This document shows positions 1 through 10,960 of a stretch of 64,000 nt of DNA, one piece after another. The DNA comes from Siphonodentalium dalli. Its lineage: Eukaryota > Mollusca > Scaphopoda > Gadilida > Siphonodentaliidae. Position 1 is the first letter of the stretch. Each line of letters begins with the position of its first letter. Both the position numbers and the translations under genes were made by a program. The notes under the pieces were generated by a model. The model worked only from the letters and a program-made list of their open reading frames with translations. It made no database searches and had not been told where the DNA came from. The DNA lies in assembly GCA_032622095.1 (NCBI GenBank), contig CP136065.1, forward strand, positions 69,283,675 through 69,347,674. Reading direction: 5' to 3'.

Positions 1-464
1 TTTGGGCTGTCTCCATTGATGGTCAAATAATAACTTCGTAGAGAGGTTATGGCCCTAGAATAATAACAGAACAACGGACAAATTATTACTAAATAAGTTT
101 GAGTAGTGGATTGCTTATGTTATTGAATGCCAACGCTATTTTTAGTAAACTCCGCACATCGTAGGTTCAAAGTGTCACAGCAAAGTGATGGGGAATATAA
201 ATATAGACCAAATTATAACCGAATACTGCTGTATAAAGGTTCAGAGTTATCTTCAGGACAATGTCACTAACCCTCCACCGAGACAGCAGGCGATGAGTAA
301 AACAATTGTTGTTTAAAGCCGCGACTGCAAACCCGCATGTTGACAAGCTTTCTGGGAGGTTCAACCACTTTAATTTTTTTTTGCAATTTTTTTTTGCAAT
401 TTTCCAAATGGGGCCGTGATGTGGAGTTTTTTTGTGGATTGATAGTCCTATCACAACCCATTAC
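1..464. other. intron sequence, no gene seen
   Basis: This lies downstream of the fibrinogen-type exon on the minus strand and should be its intron. I looked for the next expected exon of the fibrinogen fold and did not find it, so it probably lies outside the window. Short A/T runs are present near 370-430. Confidence 0.5.
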
Positions 465-708
465 CTGATTCTCTCCAAGCCCATGAACCACTCCCCTTTA
501 GAATCCAAGACTCCGAATCCGTTCTTATACTCAAGCCAGGTCCGATTGAAGTCAAGGCTAATATCACCGCGTCGCATTTCGAAGTAGGTCAGCCCGCCCC
601 AGTCCAGCCAACATACTGTATCGAATGAGTCCGGGTATCCGGTGGGCTGGATGCGGAGAATGATCTTTGTTGACGATCTGTAACCGGCGTCATATGCATC
701 GCTGCAGT
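465..708 (-). CDS. fibrinogen-related domain exon (partial gene)
   Basis: A 244-bp internal exon encoding the N-terminal third of a fibrinogen C-terminal (FReD) domain. The translation contains DCSDAYDAGYRSS, then IQPTGYPDSFDTVC, then RTWLEYKNGFG and GLERI, which are the hallmark blocks of the family in order, including its first cysteines. On the minus strand the exon is preceded by a pyrimidine tract and AG (ttgtttctctcactag) and followed by GTAATG, so both splice sites are visible and the exon was bounded by them, not by a start codon. Family proteins are secreted, bind carbohydrates or acetylated groups and often act in recognition or clotting. The usual WT(V/I)FQRR segment reads LTYFEMRR here, so it is somewhat diverged. 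The rest of the domain (about 140 residues with the Ca-binding site) is not in the window. Confidence 0.85.
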
Positions 709-2702
709 CTAGTGAGAGAAACAATGACACAAATCACCGGGAAACTTATAATATGTCATATTTCGGATTATTTTTTAATTTACTTTTATGTTTATTTTGT
801 ATTGGTGTGCAATATTTCTTTTGTTTTTGCAGATTTTGAGACAAAGGGGCTCGATACATTCAAGTATGATAACAGTTGTAGAAGTATAAATACCAATGGT
901 CTGAGAAAAATCATGAGATGTTTAGATCTAAAGTGTCGTATCAGAAACGTATGATTGTTAATACTTAATGTCGTTTGTCAAAATGTTCGAAACTATGGCT
1001 GAACTGATCATTCTGTTAATTAACCCGTCCATGACAGGATATTTCTGAAATCCTCATCCTCATCATTGTCTAACATGTATATTAGACATGTTAAACATAG
1101 ACCGACATAATTATTTACAATATACTTATATACAGTCACGTGTGCATCATCAATCCAGTTTAGCTATAGTATCTATAGAATTATCTATATAATTACATTA
1201 ACTTCATTTAATGCCATAGATTATCTAACATATGTATACATATATGTGTATATATGTACCTACACCCAAAATAAAGTTAAATTACAGAGTTAGGTTAGAA
1301 ACTTATAATGGACTTATTCGGTTGCATGAAACTGATAAGTTAGTATTCAGGCACTATGCCAAGTGGTAAAATGTAGCATTCTAACATCACCAAAAATCTC
1401 TAGCAAATCGACCTTAACAGTCCATAGAAAAGTTCGTATGAAATATGTTCAATTGTAAATATTTACTTCTCAATTCGAGACGCCAGGACCAGCGATACAC
1501 CAACGAAAACTGCTTCACCATCGAGAGTCGCTACATTTAATTAATATACCAGAATGACGGTGTGTAATCTCACTTTGGATATAATATTTGTATAATATAA
1601 CTACTTTTAGCAAGATTATACTCCATTCCTATTTGATCACCCTACCGGAGTGTTTCACATCACTTTAGTGGTTGGGTCAAATTCCAGAAGTTGGGTTCAA
1701 TTGTTGGGTTTAATTGTTGGATCAGATTAGTTCAGCTGATAACCACTGGGAGTGAGCTATCTTTGTCACATTTTCTTCTCTTTATTGGTATCAAATTCAA
1801 ATAAGTACACCATAGAGGCATCTGTTATGTCGGAATTATGAAGTTATTGTATATTTAGTACAAGTATTCTATTGTAGATTGTTAATTTATTCCCGAAAAG
1901 GAAGTCATTATACAGTGGTATGTTACTCCTCGTTTTGGACTTTCATGTTGCATACCATATATTCGAAGTCTGAGCCATAAACCCATTTTCATTATAATTG
2001 CCATGCTGTTTACATCGTTCGTAGAGCACATGTGTGTATTTTGCTCTCATATCTTGCTCAAATTAATTAATTTGTTGCATATTTCTGTTGAGTATAATAT
2101 GAGATGATCCCACAATGACTCGAGTTAGTATACAGTCCCCCTTTAAGGTCCGCAATTAATCCATTCATTGAACTTATTTTTGGGAAACCTTAATTAGTGA
2201 CCAGAAAATCAGATATGGTCAAACTCATTAATTTAGATGAAATATAATTATGTTGACATAGGTTTCTGTAACCCCATGTTAGTTACGTCAAACCCAATGT
2301 TTAGTTAATTTGCTCAACTAGTTTGGTTTTAACAGCTCTAACCCTACATTAGTCGGATTCGGTTCACTAAACGCTGGGTTAGAGTCTGTCTAAACTTTAG
2401 TTGTAAGCCAGGCATGCGCTTTGCATCCAGCCACGGAGCCAACCTCTTGCTATAAACTGATAACAAAATTAAAGTAAATAAGTACAAATAATCACGGGAA
2501 ACAGTACCATGTCACCTGCGAGTGTCAACAATTTTGAACGGTACTTTTTGCTCGCAAACGGGCTCGATTTTGTCAATTCAGCGAAAATATGTTAGGACCG
2601 TCCGAAAAATGTACGTCAACTATTTTAGTTATTCATAATTCTTATCAGTAGTTGTTCATTAACTCTTCAATAACAGGATATTTCTGAAATTTTGCTAAAA
2701 CC
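709..2702. other. non-coding, nothing recognised
   Basis: AT-rich DNA upstream of the fibrinogen-type exon on the minus strand. It contains a few short degenerate repeats of TGGGTTCAATTGT type near 1,675-1,725 and AACCC-rich words near 2,270-2,390. No exon, RNA gene or transposon end could be supported. Confidence 0.4.
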
Positions 2703-2745
2703 CTGTGCCAATGAATTACGTTATATATTCGAGTCTCCCATTGTG
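2703..2745. repeat. left arm of an old hairpin, interrupted by a foldback element
   Basis: The words CCAATG, GTTATATAT and GAGTCTC in this arm are matched in inverse order after the transposon (4,554-4,590). Removing the 2,746-4,544 insertion and one copy of its target duplication brings the two arms together as an imperfect hairpin of about 35-40 bp arms, with CCCATTGTG at its tip. The last nine bases (2,737-2,745) are the left copy of the duplicated target site. Confidence 0.6.
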
Positions 2746-4544
2746 GGGTGTGTCTTTTTACCGGATTCCGGATCCCGGATTTCGACCCGGATTTATGTGT
2801 CTTTTTACCGGATTTCGACCCGGATTCGGGTATGAATTTCGTGCTTCATTTAACCCATTAAAAGCCGTTTCTGACACGCGGAAACTGGTTAGGAGGTGAG
2901 ATTAAACCAATATAGGGCTGTCGTGCTCATTCAACCCGATTAATCGTATTTAAAGGTACATATCGTGGCCGGATCAGCATACTTCTTATTTTTTCATATA
3001 GACACGGCGGTTGGATTGATTTTACGTGATCACGATGGCATTTAAGGGAACACACCATGTCCGGATCCGAATTAATTAACTCGTAATTATTGATCATATT
3101 TAAAGGTAGATATCATGTCCGGATCCGGTTTTTTTCTCTCTCTTTTTTTCCATATAAATTATCGTCTTTTTGATATATTAAATGTCACGTGGAACAAAGT
3201 TATAAGTTGATTTTGAGACGTTATACTAGGCTGTTGGATTGATTTCACGGAATGATTAACGCATTTAAAGGTACACACCATGTGCGGAACCGAAATAATT
3301 TACTGATAATATTTAAAGGTACAGATTATGCCCGGATCCGGATTTTTCTTCTAATAAAGTAGTGCTTATTTAATACAATAAATGTAAACTGAGTCGCGTG
3401 GAACTAGGTTATAGATGTTGATGTTTAGATCAGATCATTCCCGATTATAGTCTGGCCGCCCGAATCGTTATAAAAACACTGCTAGCATATTCATCCCGTT
3501 GCAGCCAGCTACAGTGTATACAGTGATTATCTAGTTTAAAGGTACAGACCATGCCCGGATCCGGTTTAAAACAAAAATGTCCATATAAATTAACGCCTAT
3601 TTAATATATTAAATGTCAGCTGAGTTAAGAGGAAGTTAGAAGTTGATTTTGAGAGGTTAGACCCGGCTGTTGGATTTATTTCACGGAAGGATGATCGCAT
3701 TTAAAGGTGCATGCCATGCACGGATCCGAATTAATTATCGCGTATTTATTAATCAGTTTTAAAGGTACAGATTATGCCCGGATCCCGATTGTTCTCCTTT
3801 CACTTATAAATTAACTCCTATTTAATACATTAAATGCCAGCGGAGTCACGTGGAACCCGGTTTTAGAATTAGTCCGTTTAAAGACACACTTTATTTCCCT
3901 ATTTGAATCCGGATTTGATGTGTCTCTTTTTGCTGATTTCGACCCAAACCGGGTTTGCATTTTATGTTTATTATATCCCACATTTAACACATTGAAGACA
4001 TTTCAGACACGCGGAAACATGGCACAGGTTGGGTTTGAACAGAGCAGAAAATATAAACTGTCCATATACCGCATGTTTGTTTAATAAATATACAACAGAT
4101 ATCTATCAATTACTGGAAAAAAAGAGAGAGAAAAAAACCGGAACCGGATCCGGACATGATATCTACCTTTAAATATGATCAATAATTACGAGATAATTAA
4201 TTCGGATCCGGACATGGTGTGTTCCCTTAAATGCCATCATGATCACGTAAAATCAATCCAACCGCCGTGTCTATATGAAAAAATAAGAAGTATGCTGATC
4301 CGGGCACGATATGTACCTTTAAATACGATTAATCGGGTTGAATGAGAACGACAGCCCTATATTGGTTTAATCTCACCTCCTAACCAGTTTCCGCATGTCA
4401 GAAACGGCTTTCAATGGGTTAAATGTGTGATAAAACAAGCATGAAATTCATACCCGAATCCGGGTCGAAATCCGGTAAAAAGACACCTAAATCCGGGTCG
4501 AAATCCGGGATCCGGAATCCGGAATCCGGTAAAAAGACACACCC
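2746..4544. mobile_element. 1,799-bp foldback/MULE-like DNA transposon, non-autonomous
   Basis: The ends GGGTGTGTCTTTTTACCGG and its reverse complement are flanked by a perfect 9-bp direct repeat, CCCATTGTG (2,737-2,745 and 4,545-4,553). The terminal inverted repeats run about 410 bp (2,746-3,160 against 4,115-4,544) with few mismatches. The centre holds five or six degenerate copies of a module TTTAAAGGTACA...CATGCCCGGATCCG at spacings of about 40-240 bp. A 9-bp target duplication and very long inverted ends are typical of Mutator-like foldback elements; Merlin/hAT-type (8-9 bp) is an alternative. There is no transposase reading frame. Confidence 0.8.
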
Positions 4545-4672
4545 CCCATTGTGAGCCTTGCATATATAACATAATGCATTGGCCTAACAGTATTTACACT
4601 GACCTTGTAGGCCAGTGCATTATCTTATATATGCGACGCTCACTATGGAAGACTAGCATATATAAGAGAATG
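4545..4672. repeat. right half of the interrupted hairpin plus two more linked hairpin arms
   Basis: After the right target-duplication copy (4,545-4,553), GCATATATAACATAATGCATTGGCC pairs with the arm left of the transposon and also with AGGCCAGTGCATTATCTTATATATGC at 4,609-4,634. That arm in turn pairs with GCATATATAAGAGAATG at 4,656-4,672. The stretch therefore reads as a chain of alternating inverted arms, each about 27-35 bp. Confidence 0.55.
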
Positions 4673-5181
4673 ACTGACACGGGACTTTACTGCTGCTGCA
4701 GCAACACTGCTCCCGTCATGAAAGTGTTAGCGCGAAAGCTGTCTATTGATCGGCATGTTTGAGCCCCAGCATACGACTACTTGTGTTAACCCTTTCTATA
4801 CTAAATGGATTTTCCCACACAGTTATAAATATGTAAATTGGATTGAACATATTTATAATTATTGTGACCCACAAATGTATATACAAATTACACATATTAT
4901 TATACACATATATAGATAGTTGTGTGGAATGAAATAGATGTAAATTGGAATGGTCTAGTAATAATTTTGAGGGGTGTTCATGACACATAATCATAAGACA
5001 GAAACACAAATAATTTAAGAGCAGACTTAAGGATTCATATTCAGTGGTGGGAAATGTGCAAATAATAAGTTATGCTAACGACCATTTATTATTTAAATTT
5101 GTCTCGAGGGAAATATACTCGTCAATGAGCATTAAAGTGTTAATAGTCTACATATTAGTTTGATTATTGAAGATTATATAT
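4673..5181. other. non-coding, nothing recognised
   Basis: AT-rich sequence with open frames no longer than expected by chance. No repeat or exon signature was found. Confidence 0.4.
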
Positions 5182-5390
5182 GACTTACGGTAAGGATTAT
5201 ACATGTATATGGCTTTATGACTTACCATAAGGTTTATATATGGCTTTATGACTTACCGTAATGATTATATACGGCTTTATGACTTACCGTAAGGAATATA
5301 TACGGCTCTATGACTAACCATAAGGATCATATACGGCTTTATGACTTACCGTAAGGATTATATACGGCTTTTTCACTTACCATAGGGATG
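5182..5390. repeat. 31-bp minisatellite, about 6.5 copies
   Basis: Tandem units of the form GACTTACCGTAAGGATTATA followed by TACGGCTTTAT repeat in exact 31-base register from the third unit on. The first units are slightly longer or diverged (for example ACATGTATAT in unit one). The last unit decays into CACTTACCATAGGGATG. Confidence 0.85.
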
Positions 5391-5682
5391 TTTCTCACAG
5401 AATTGTCCAACGAAATAAGGATCGCACCCCTCGCACATGTTGGTAACGGTATTCCATTTTCCTCCGTTCAAACATCCTATAACCTATAACATCATAACAG
5501 AAATGCTAGCTCTTGGGTTGATGAGTATTTATTTATTTGCTTATTTTTATTTATTTGTTGGCCTCCAATAATGAAGAGATCACATGGAAATAATTGTGCG
5601 ACCAGCATAGAAATAACCATGCGTCTGTACATAAAGTAATCTGTACATATACAATGTGAGCAATGTTCGACATGGCTGGTAG

Positions 5683-5983
5683 CAAGCTGCAAAACAGAGT
5701 TCAGTCCCCTCGCTAAACGATGTCTGAACATTGCCGGCACGTGCATTTTCTTAATTAAATCTAACATTTTTTATTGAAGTGTTTTGCCAGTTACAATTCA
5801 TTCTGGCTTGATCTAGACAATTTTCATATGAATATGGACAGTTATATTTCTCAGAATAATGCAGAATGAATTAATTGTAACCTACAAAATGTCAAATAAA
5901 TAAATGCGATATTTCTTCACATTACGAGTAGGTGCGGGCAGCGGTAAGTCCTGCGTAGGGGACTGAACTCTGCCTGGAGCTTG
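5683..5983. mobile_element. 301-bp MITE with 9-bp target duplication
   Basis: Inverted ends CAAGCT...CAGAGTTCAGTCCCC and GGGGACTGAACTCTG...AGCTTG are flanked by GGCTGGTAG on both sides (5,674-5,682 and 5,984-5,992). The interior continues the symmetry with GTTACAATTCATTCTG and its inverse. The duplicated locus near 10,460 has only one GGTAG and no insertion, which provides an empty site. Confidence 0.7.
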
Positions 5984-6459
5984 GGCTGGTAGACCAACGA
6001 GTAAGGCAGTAGATGATAATGTGATGAGAATATTCAAAGACGGTCTATCTATTCCAAAACAGGTTTTATATTGTTTGCGGGCATAAAATAATACATTTGA
6101 GTCGCTGACACCTATCCGGAAACGATTATATCAATTAATATCGAGTTTGTATCGATATCTTCTTATGAAAAGAAAAAATTGTCTCTATAAATAACTATTG
6201 GAATGGTAAACTCCATATTATATATAATTGTTAACGATCACTCTCACGATATATATGTGTTTTTCCCGATATATAGATACGGATCAACGATAATCCCAAG
6301 AATTTCCAATGCAATACCTCTGAACATAACATCACACGCATGCAATTACATACTATAAGCGTGACTTATAGGCCCCATGTGGCCGGATGCAATATCATTA
6401 TTTGTTTATGTAATATATTTATGTATTGTAGATGCACATGTCACGTTAATAAAAGATTA

Positions 6460-6460
<1 letters not shown>

Positions 6461-6498
<38 letters not shown>
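6461..6498. repeat. compound microsatellite (CT)n(AT)n
   Basis: Seven CT dinucleotides run directly into about twelve AT dinucleotides. The duplicated segment at 10.6 kb lacks it. Confidence 0.9.
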
Positions 6499-6872
6499 TA
6501 CATATATAATGCAATAATTAAGTGGGCCATTATTTTGTTACTATTTTTAGACTTTTAGATAGAGTTATGACACATGCTACGCTCCGAACGAACGCGATCC
6601 GTGAAATGCCCCAAAGTGATTAAATGTATAGTATACCAGACAATTCGGAATAGAATCAATATTAATTCCAGAGATGGGTCTCGATCTGTATTATTTTATA
6701 CACAAGAAAGATATAGGAAGATATAGACTATATTTTAAGATACGGATGGCCTTCGCGATCTGGCATTGCGGTTAAAATAGTCACATCCGTTAAAACCGGA
6801 ACATAATTATGTGTTCGCAAAACAAATGTAATGCTATTGTTTTCAACTCTAATGTGTTATAATAGGAACGTT

Positions 6873-7410
6873 CACTGAAAAAAAAAACTTAGTCATAGCC
6901 TTAGTCAACCCGTAACTTAGTTATTTTTGACTAACTTAGCCAAAAGTAACTAAGTTTTACCTTAGTCACATCTTACTAATTCTTAGTTACTAAGGTTGAT
7001 ATTTTCGTGATTCAGTCATGCCGGCAAAACTCAATAGTATACTTATCGGCGACATATTATACACGGCAATGACTCCATACAGTATAACTGAATCTTAATC
7101 TGCTCCATACAGTATAACTGCTTTTTTCAATGTTTTGCACAAGTGAACGCAAACCGCCAATTGGCTTTAACCAAGAGTGATAATGAAAAATTGCTTCGAT
7201 GGATAGGATATGTTTGACTAACTGAGCCAAAAGTAACTAAGTTTGACCTTAGTCACATCTTACTAATTCTTTGTTACTTAGGTTAATATTTTCGTCAAAA
7301 AAAAAACTTAGTCATAGCCTTAGTCAACCCGTAACTCAGTTATTTTTGACTAACTTAGCCAAAAGTAACATATTAAATGACTAAGGCTATGACTAAGTTT
7401 TTTTTCAGTG
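6873..7410. mobile_element. 538-bp MITE built of CTTAGT/ACTAAG repeats
   Basis: The element begins CACTGAAAAAAAAA followed by CTTAGTCATAGCC and ends with the exact inverse (GGCTATGACTAAG, T-run, CAGTG). The interior repeats the left arm: 6,880-7,015 recurs at 7,200-7,370, so the element may be a partial self-insertion or duplication. The sequence after the right end begins with TA, as in Tc1/mariner-type insertions, but the left flank is TT, so the superfamily is uncertain. There is no transposase. Confidence 0.7.
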
Positions 7411-9289
7411 TACATTTTATATGCATGTACAACTACAAGAGAGGATATACGTGTACTAGTACTGCACTGTGAGCACCAGTGTAACTCACACGCTTCAATG
7501 TCAACAAATAGACAACAAACAATGTATATTATATATATAATATCGCATTCATTCTGTGTTAATCGGGTCGGTACGTATATGGCGAGTACGTAATTTTAAC
7601 TCAAATTATTGTTTCTCCATTTTGTGGCCGACATTTTAATCACTAAAATCAGAGTGATTTAGACGTGATATTGGCGTCGAACGAACTAAAAGAGACGACA
7701 TATTACATAAATAACAACCATGGCGTATTTAGAGAGCGGATAAAATCAGGATAAAAGAGAAGTTATGAAAATAATCTGCGAAACCGTTCATCGTGTATTG
7801 TTGAACTAATTATTCAGACTCAGAGCTCTGTTTTCATTCAACAAGTGGACAATTTGTCAATAATGGTTTGAATCTTTATTCTACATGTGAAAGAACGGCG
7901 CCTGAAATATTTGCTGCCAAAATTAGATGTGTGACTGATGACTCCTTCAAGGTTACATGTACACAGCACAGTACATACGGTGTGGTGAACGTTTTTCGCA
8001 GTGGCATTGTGGACGAGCACCCTAACTTGAACTTGATGTTCATTCCGGCTTGGTGGTCGAGGCTGTTAGCTGTTCGATTGCGGACAGTTGTTAAAGACGG
8101 TCTGATTTCGGTTCCTTTGATAACCGGACAAGTTTAAATTCTGCGAAAAAAAGGCTTATTAATCATTGACAATTTCCACTAAATTCATCGAGAGCAGAGA
8201 TGCATGCCAATTAATCGATGAATCATGATATGATCCATTCAATCGAATCAATGGTCTGACAATGTCGTCTGATGTCAAGCAATAGTGACAATAATAACAA
8301 CGACTCAACGGGAGTACACTATTATTGGTTGGATGTTCTTATCAAACTACCTTCGGCTGATTCACTGATATTTCATGGAAAATGTGCGACTACATGACTC
8401 ATGAGAACATTGTCGCCAAGTCATTGAGCACAGTTACACGTTTAAATATTGGATCTGCTGTTGTCTTGAAGGGACCAATCCCAAATAGTTGTTGTTGATG
8501 TATACAGTAGTACAGTACCAGTCAAAAGAAGTGGTATATTAAGCATGCTATTTTCGCAAGTGGAAACGCTTATAAGCATGTCGCTTGTGATATTATTGCA
8601 ATATTTTGCGCCTTAATATGGTGACACTTTGCACTCAAAATTGTGACATTTAATTTAAATCAACTATTGCGAGGTTTGTTTTCGCGATTCACTCAAAATG
8701 TGACCGCAACAAAACGTTCATAATTGCATGCATTTCTGAAAACAAACATTCATTTGTTAAATAGAGGTTATGCTATATATGCGTGTATGGATATGCACGC
8801 TTGTATCAAGCTAAGGCGGTATTCCTGAAATTATTGTGACGAGCCTGAAGGCAAGTCACGATGTGTGTCGGAAACCCCACCGTGGCTTGATACAAGCGCT
8901 CAGTTCCACACATAGCGGTGAAGATATTTATCATATCATTTTTCTTCTAAACAAAAACTCTTCATTTCCTCCGATTGAATCTTCTATGTTGGTCGCTCGT
9001 TATCATTTTAATGTAAGCATAAATTTTTGTTTCAATTTGAAACAATTATCGACTGGTCAGATATTGAATGTATATTCAATGCATACTAGTATTTTCTGAT
9101 GAATAATTTTCTTTCAAGATAAAACATTGTTTTAATAGTTAATAAAATTTATTTGTATACCTGTAAGTCATTATTTTCAGTTATTTTAATCTGAAGTTGC
9201 GATGTTCAGCTGAGGTTGCAGGGCTATGATACCCCCAATAATTAGGTCCAATTAAATGTACTAATGTATACAGTGATGACATAGTCAAG
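7411..9289. other. non-coding; one inverted repeat at 8,799-8,897
   Basis: No exon was recognised. A perfect 13-bp inverted pair, GCTTGTATCAAGC (8,799-8,811) and GCTTGATACAAGC (8,885-8,897), encloses about 70 bases that contain a smaller GTGAC/GTCAC pair. The function is unknown and it may be a transposon remnant. Confidence 0.4.
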
Positions 9290-9378
9290 CCGTAGTTATT
9301 TCTGACTACGGCCTTAGTTATTTCTGACTGAGGCCTTAGTCATTTCTGACTAAGGCCTTATATTATATGTTATATCTA
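9290..9378. repeat. short tandem repeat of CTAAGGCCTTAGTCATTTCTGA type
   Basis: Three consecutive units of a ~24-bp palindromic word (GGCCTTAGTTATTTCTGACT) stand just left of the palindromic MITE and use the same CTTAGT vocabulary. They may be an expanded arm of that element or a second decayed copy. Confidence 0.6.
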
Positions 9379-9630
9379 CACTGAAAAAAACTTAGTCAAA
9401 AGTAACTAAGTTACCTTAGTCAGAACCCCCGTCTCAAAACTAACTAGCTTAGCTTAGTCAGAAATGACTAAGGTTGCCCTTTGTCATTTCTGACTAAGGT
9501 CTAAGGCCTTAGTCAGAAATGACTAAGGGTAATCTTAGTCATTTCTGACTAAGCTAAGCTAGTTAGTTTTGAGACGGGGGTTCTGACTAAGGTAACTTAG
9601 TTACTTTTAACTAAGTTTTTTTTTTCAGTG
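9379..9630. mobile_element. 252-bp near-perfect palindromic MITE
   Basis: The ends are CACTGAAAAAAA and TTTTTTTCAGTG. The left arm (CTTAGTCAAAAGTAACTAAG, then CCTTAGTCAGAACCCCCGTC, then TAACTAGCTTAGCTTAGTC) is matched almost base for base by the inverse of the right arm, leaving a short loop near 9,500. It belongs to the same family as 6,873-7,410, judged by ends and internal words. A transcript would fold into one long hairpin. Confidence 0.85.
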
Positions 9631-9884
9631 TTCCCTTTAATTTACCCAGTGCACACCAATTATGTATTAGCATATACATTAAGTGATCATGGTAGTGTAA
9701 TTTAGAAATGGAATCTTGTGTCACTATTAACTAAAATAAGCCAGCGCAAAAGTTTGCAAAACAAATTTGATCGGGAGACAGAACATTTGCTGTAATTTTG
9801 CTACGAGTCCCATTTGACTGTGCACTTGGTGCGCGATCACATATAGTTTCCACACAAAAACTGGGAAATGATGGGTTACATCGA

Positions 9885-10960
9885 AATAAGTATGCGTCTA
9901 GCATAGAAACAAGCAAACGTTTGTACATAAAGTAAACTGTACATAAACTGTTTGATGAAGTCTTCTCGGTCCAGAACAGCTTGGTATATCGGTTCGGATG
10001 ATGTTTTGGACCGAGTCCCATTTCGTTACTCTTCTATTACGGACTTACGCCCATACTCGTGGGCGGGAGTTATCTTGATATTATTTCGCATTATGTCCAA
10101 CGTAAGTTTTGCGATTATAATCATAATAGGCAGCCTTTCCCAAGCATGCTGATATCAAACATGCACATATTAGAGGTCGGTTAAAGGTCAAAGCACCGGT
10201 TTTTTAAGTAAACAAAGCCTTGTTTTTTTCTTCAGATAATTTCGATTTGTCGCGCTATCAGCAAATGCATGTAAACAATACATTAAACGCTCGTATCACC
10301 ACGGTACCTTGCTACGGTACATGTAGCACGTCTTTGGAATGAAAGTCAGTTATAGAAAAGCAATGAGGCAGGACTCGGTCCAAAAACATCATCATCCCAA
10401 CCGCTATCCCAAGCTGATCTGAACCGAGAAGACGTGGTCTAATAAAATGTGAGCAATGTTAGACAATGGTAGACACACGAGCAAGGCAATTGATTATTAT
10501 GTGATAAGAAAATTAAAAGATGGTCTTTATCTTCCAAAACACGTTTTATATTGTTTCCGAGATATAAGATAATACAGTTGAATCGAAGACACCTATCCGA
10601 ACACGTTTCTATCAATTAATAATGATATTATATCGATATTTTCGTGTATAATGCGATAATCAAGTGGGATAATTTTTCATTACTATTTTAGACTTTTAGA
10701 TATAAGTATGCCGCATTTTACGCTCCGAACGAACGCTAGCGTAAACTCTCCCAAATTGATTATATGTATATTATACCAGGCAATTCAAAATAAAATCAAA
10801 ATTAGTTGATAGAAACGTTTCCAGACAGGTTCTTCGATTGATATTTTTTGTTTTATACCGAGGAAACTATATAATAATTGTTATATAGACCATATTTTAA
10901 GATACGGATGCCTTCACGATGCATTGATGTTAAAATAGTCACATCAGTTAAAATCGCCAT
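9885..10960. repeat. diverged duplicated segment, copy 2
   Basis: Colinear with 5,599-6,810. It lacks the 301-bp MITE of copy 1 and the CT/AT microsatellite, and carries the 474-bp inverted-ended element described next. No exon was recognised. Confidence 0.7.
9960..10433. mobile_element. 474-bp inverted-ended element (MITE)
   Basis: Terminal inverted repeats of about 65 bp: GTCTTCTCGGTCCAGAACAG...GATGATGTTTTGGACCGAGTCC at the left, and its inverse GGACTCGGTCCAAAAACATC...CCGAGAAGAC at the right. Copy 1 of the surrounding duplication (near 5,650) reads straight through from CTGTACAT to ATGTGAGCAATG, so it is an empty site. Extra bases between the ends and this flank leave the target duplication unclear. 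Confidence 0.75.

Larger units (their letters stand above)
5599..6810. repeat. diverged duplicated segment, copy 1
   Basis: This shares long colinear similarity with 9,885-10,960. Shared words include GTACATAAAGTAA, TTTTATATTGTTT, TATCAATTAATA, AGACTTTTAGATA, ACGCTCCGAACGAACGC and ATTTTAAGATACGGATG. Each copy carries a transposon the other lacks (5,683-5,983 here, 9,960-10,433 in copy 2), so the duplication predates both insertions. No coding potential is evident. Confidence 0.7.

Noticed and set aside
1-464. Second fibrinogen-domain exon expected after the donor at 464
   Set aside because: No matching motif in any minus-strand frame before the window edge.
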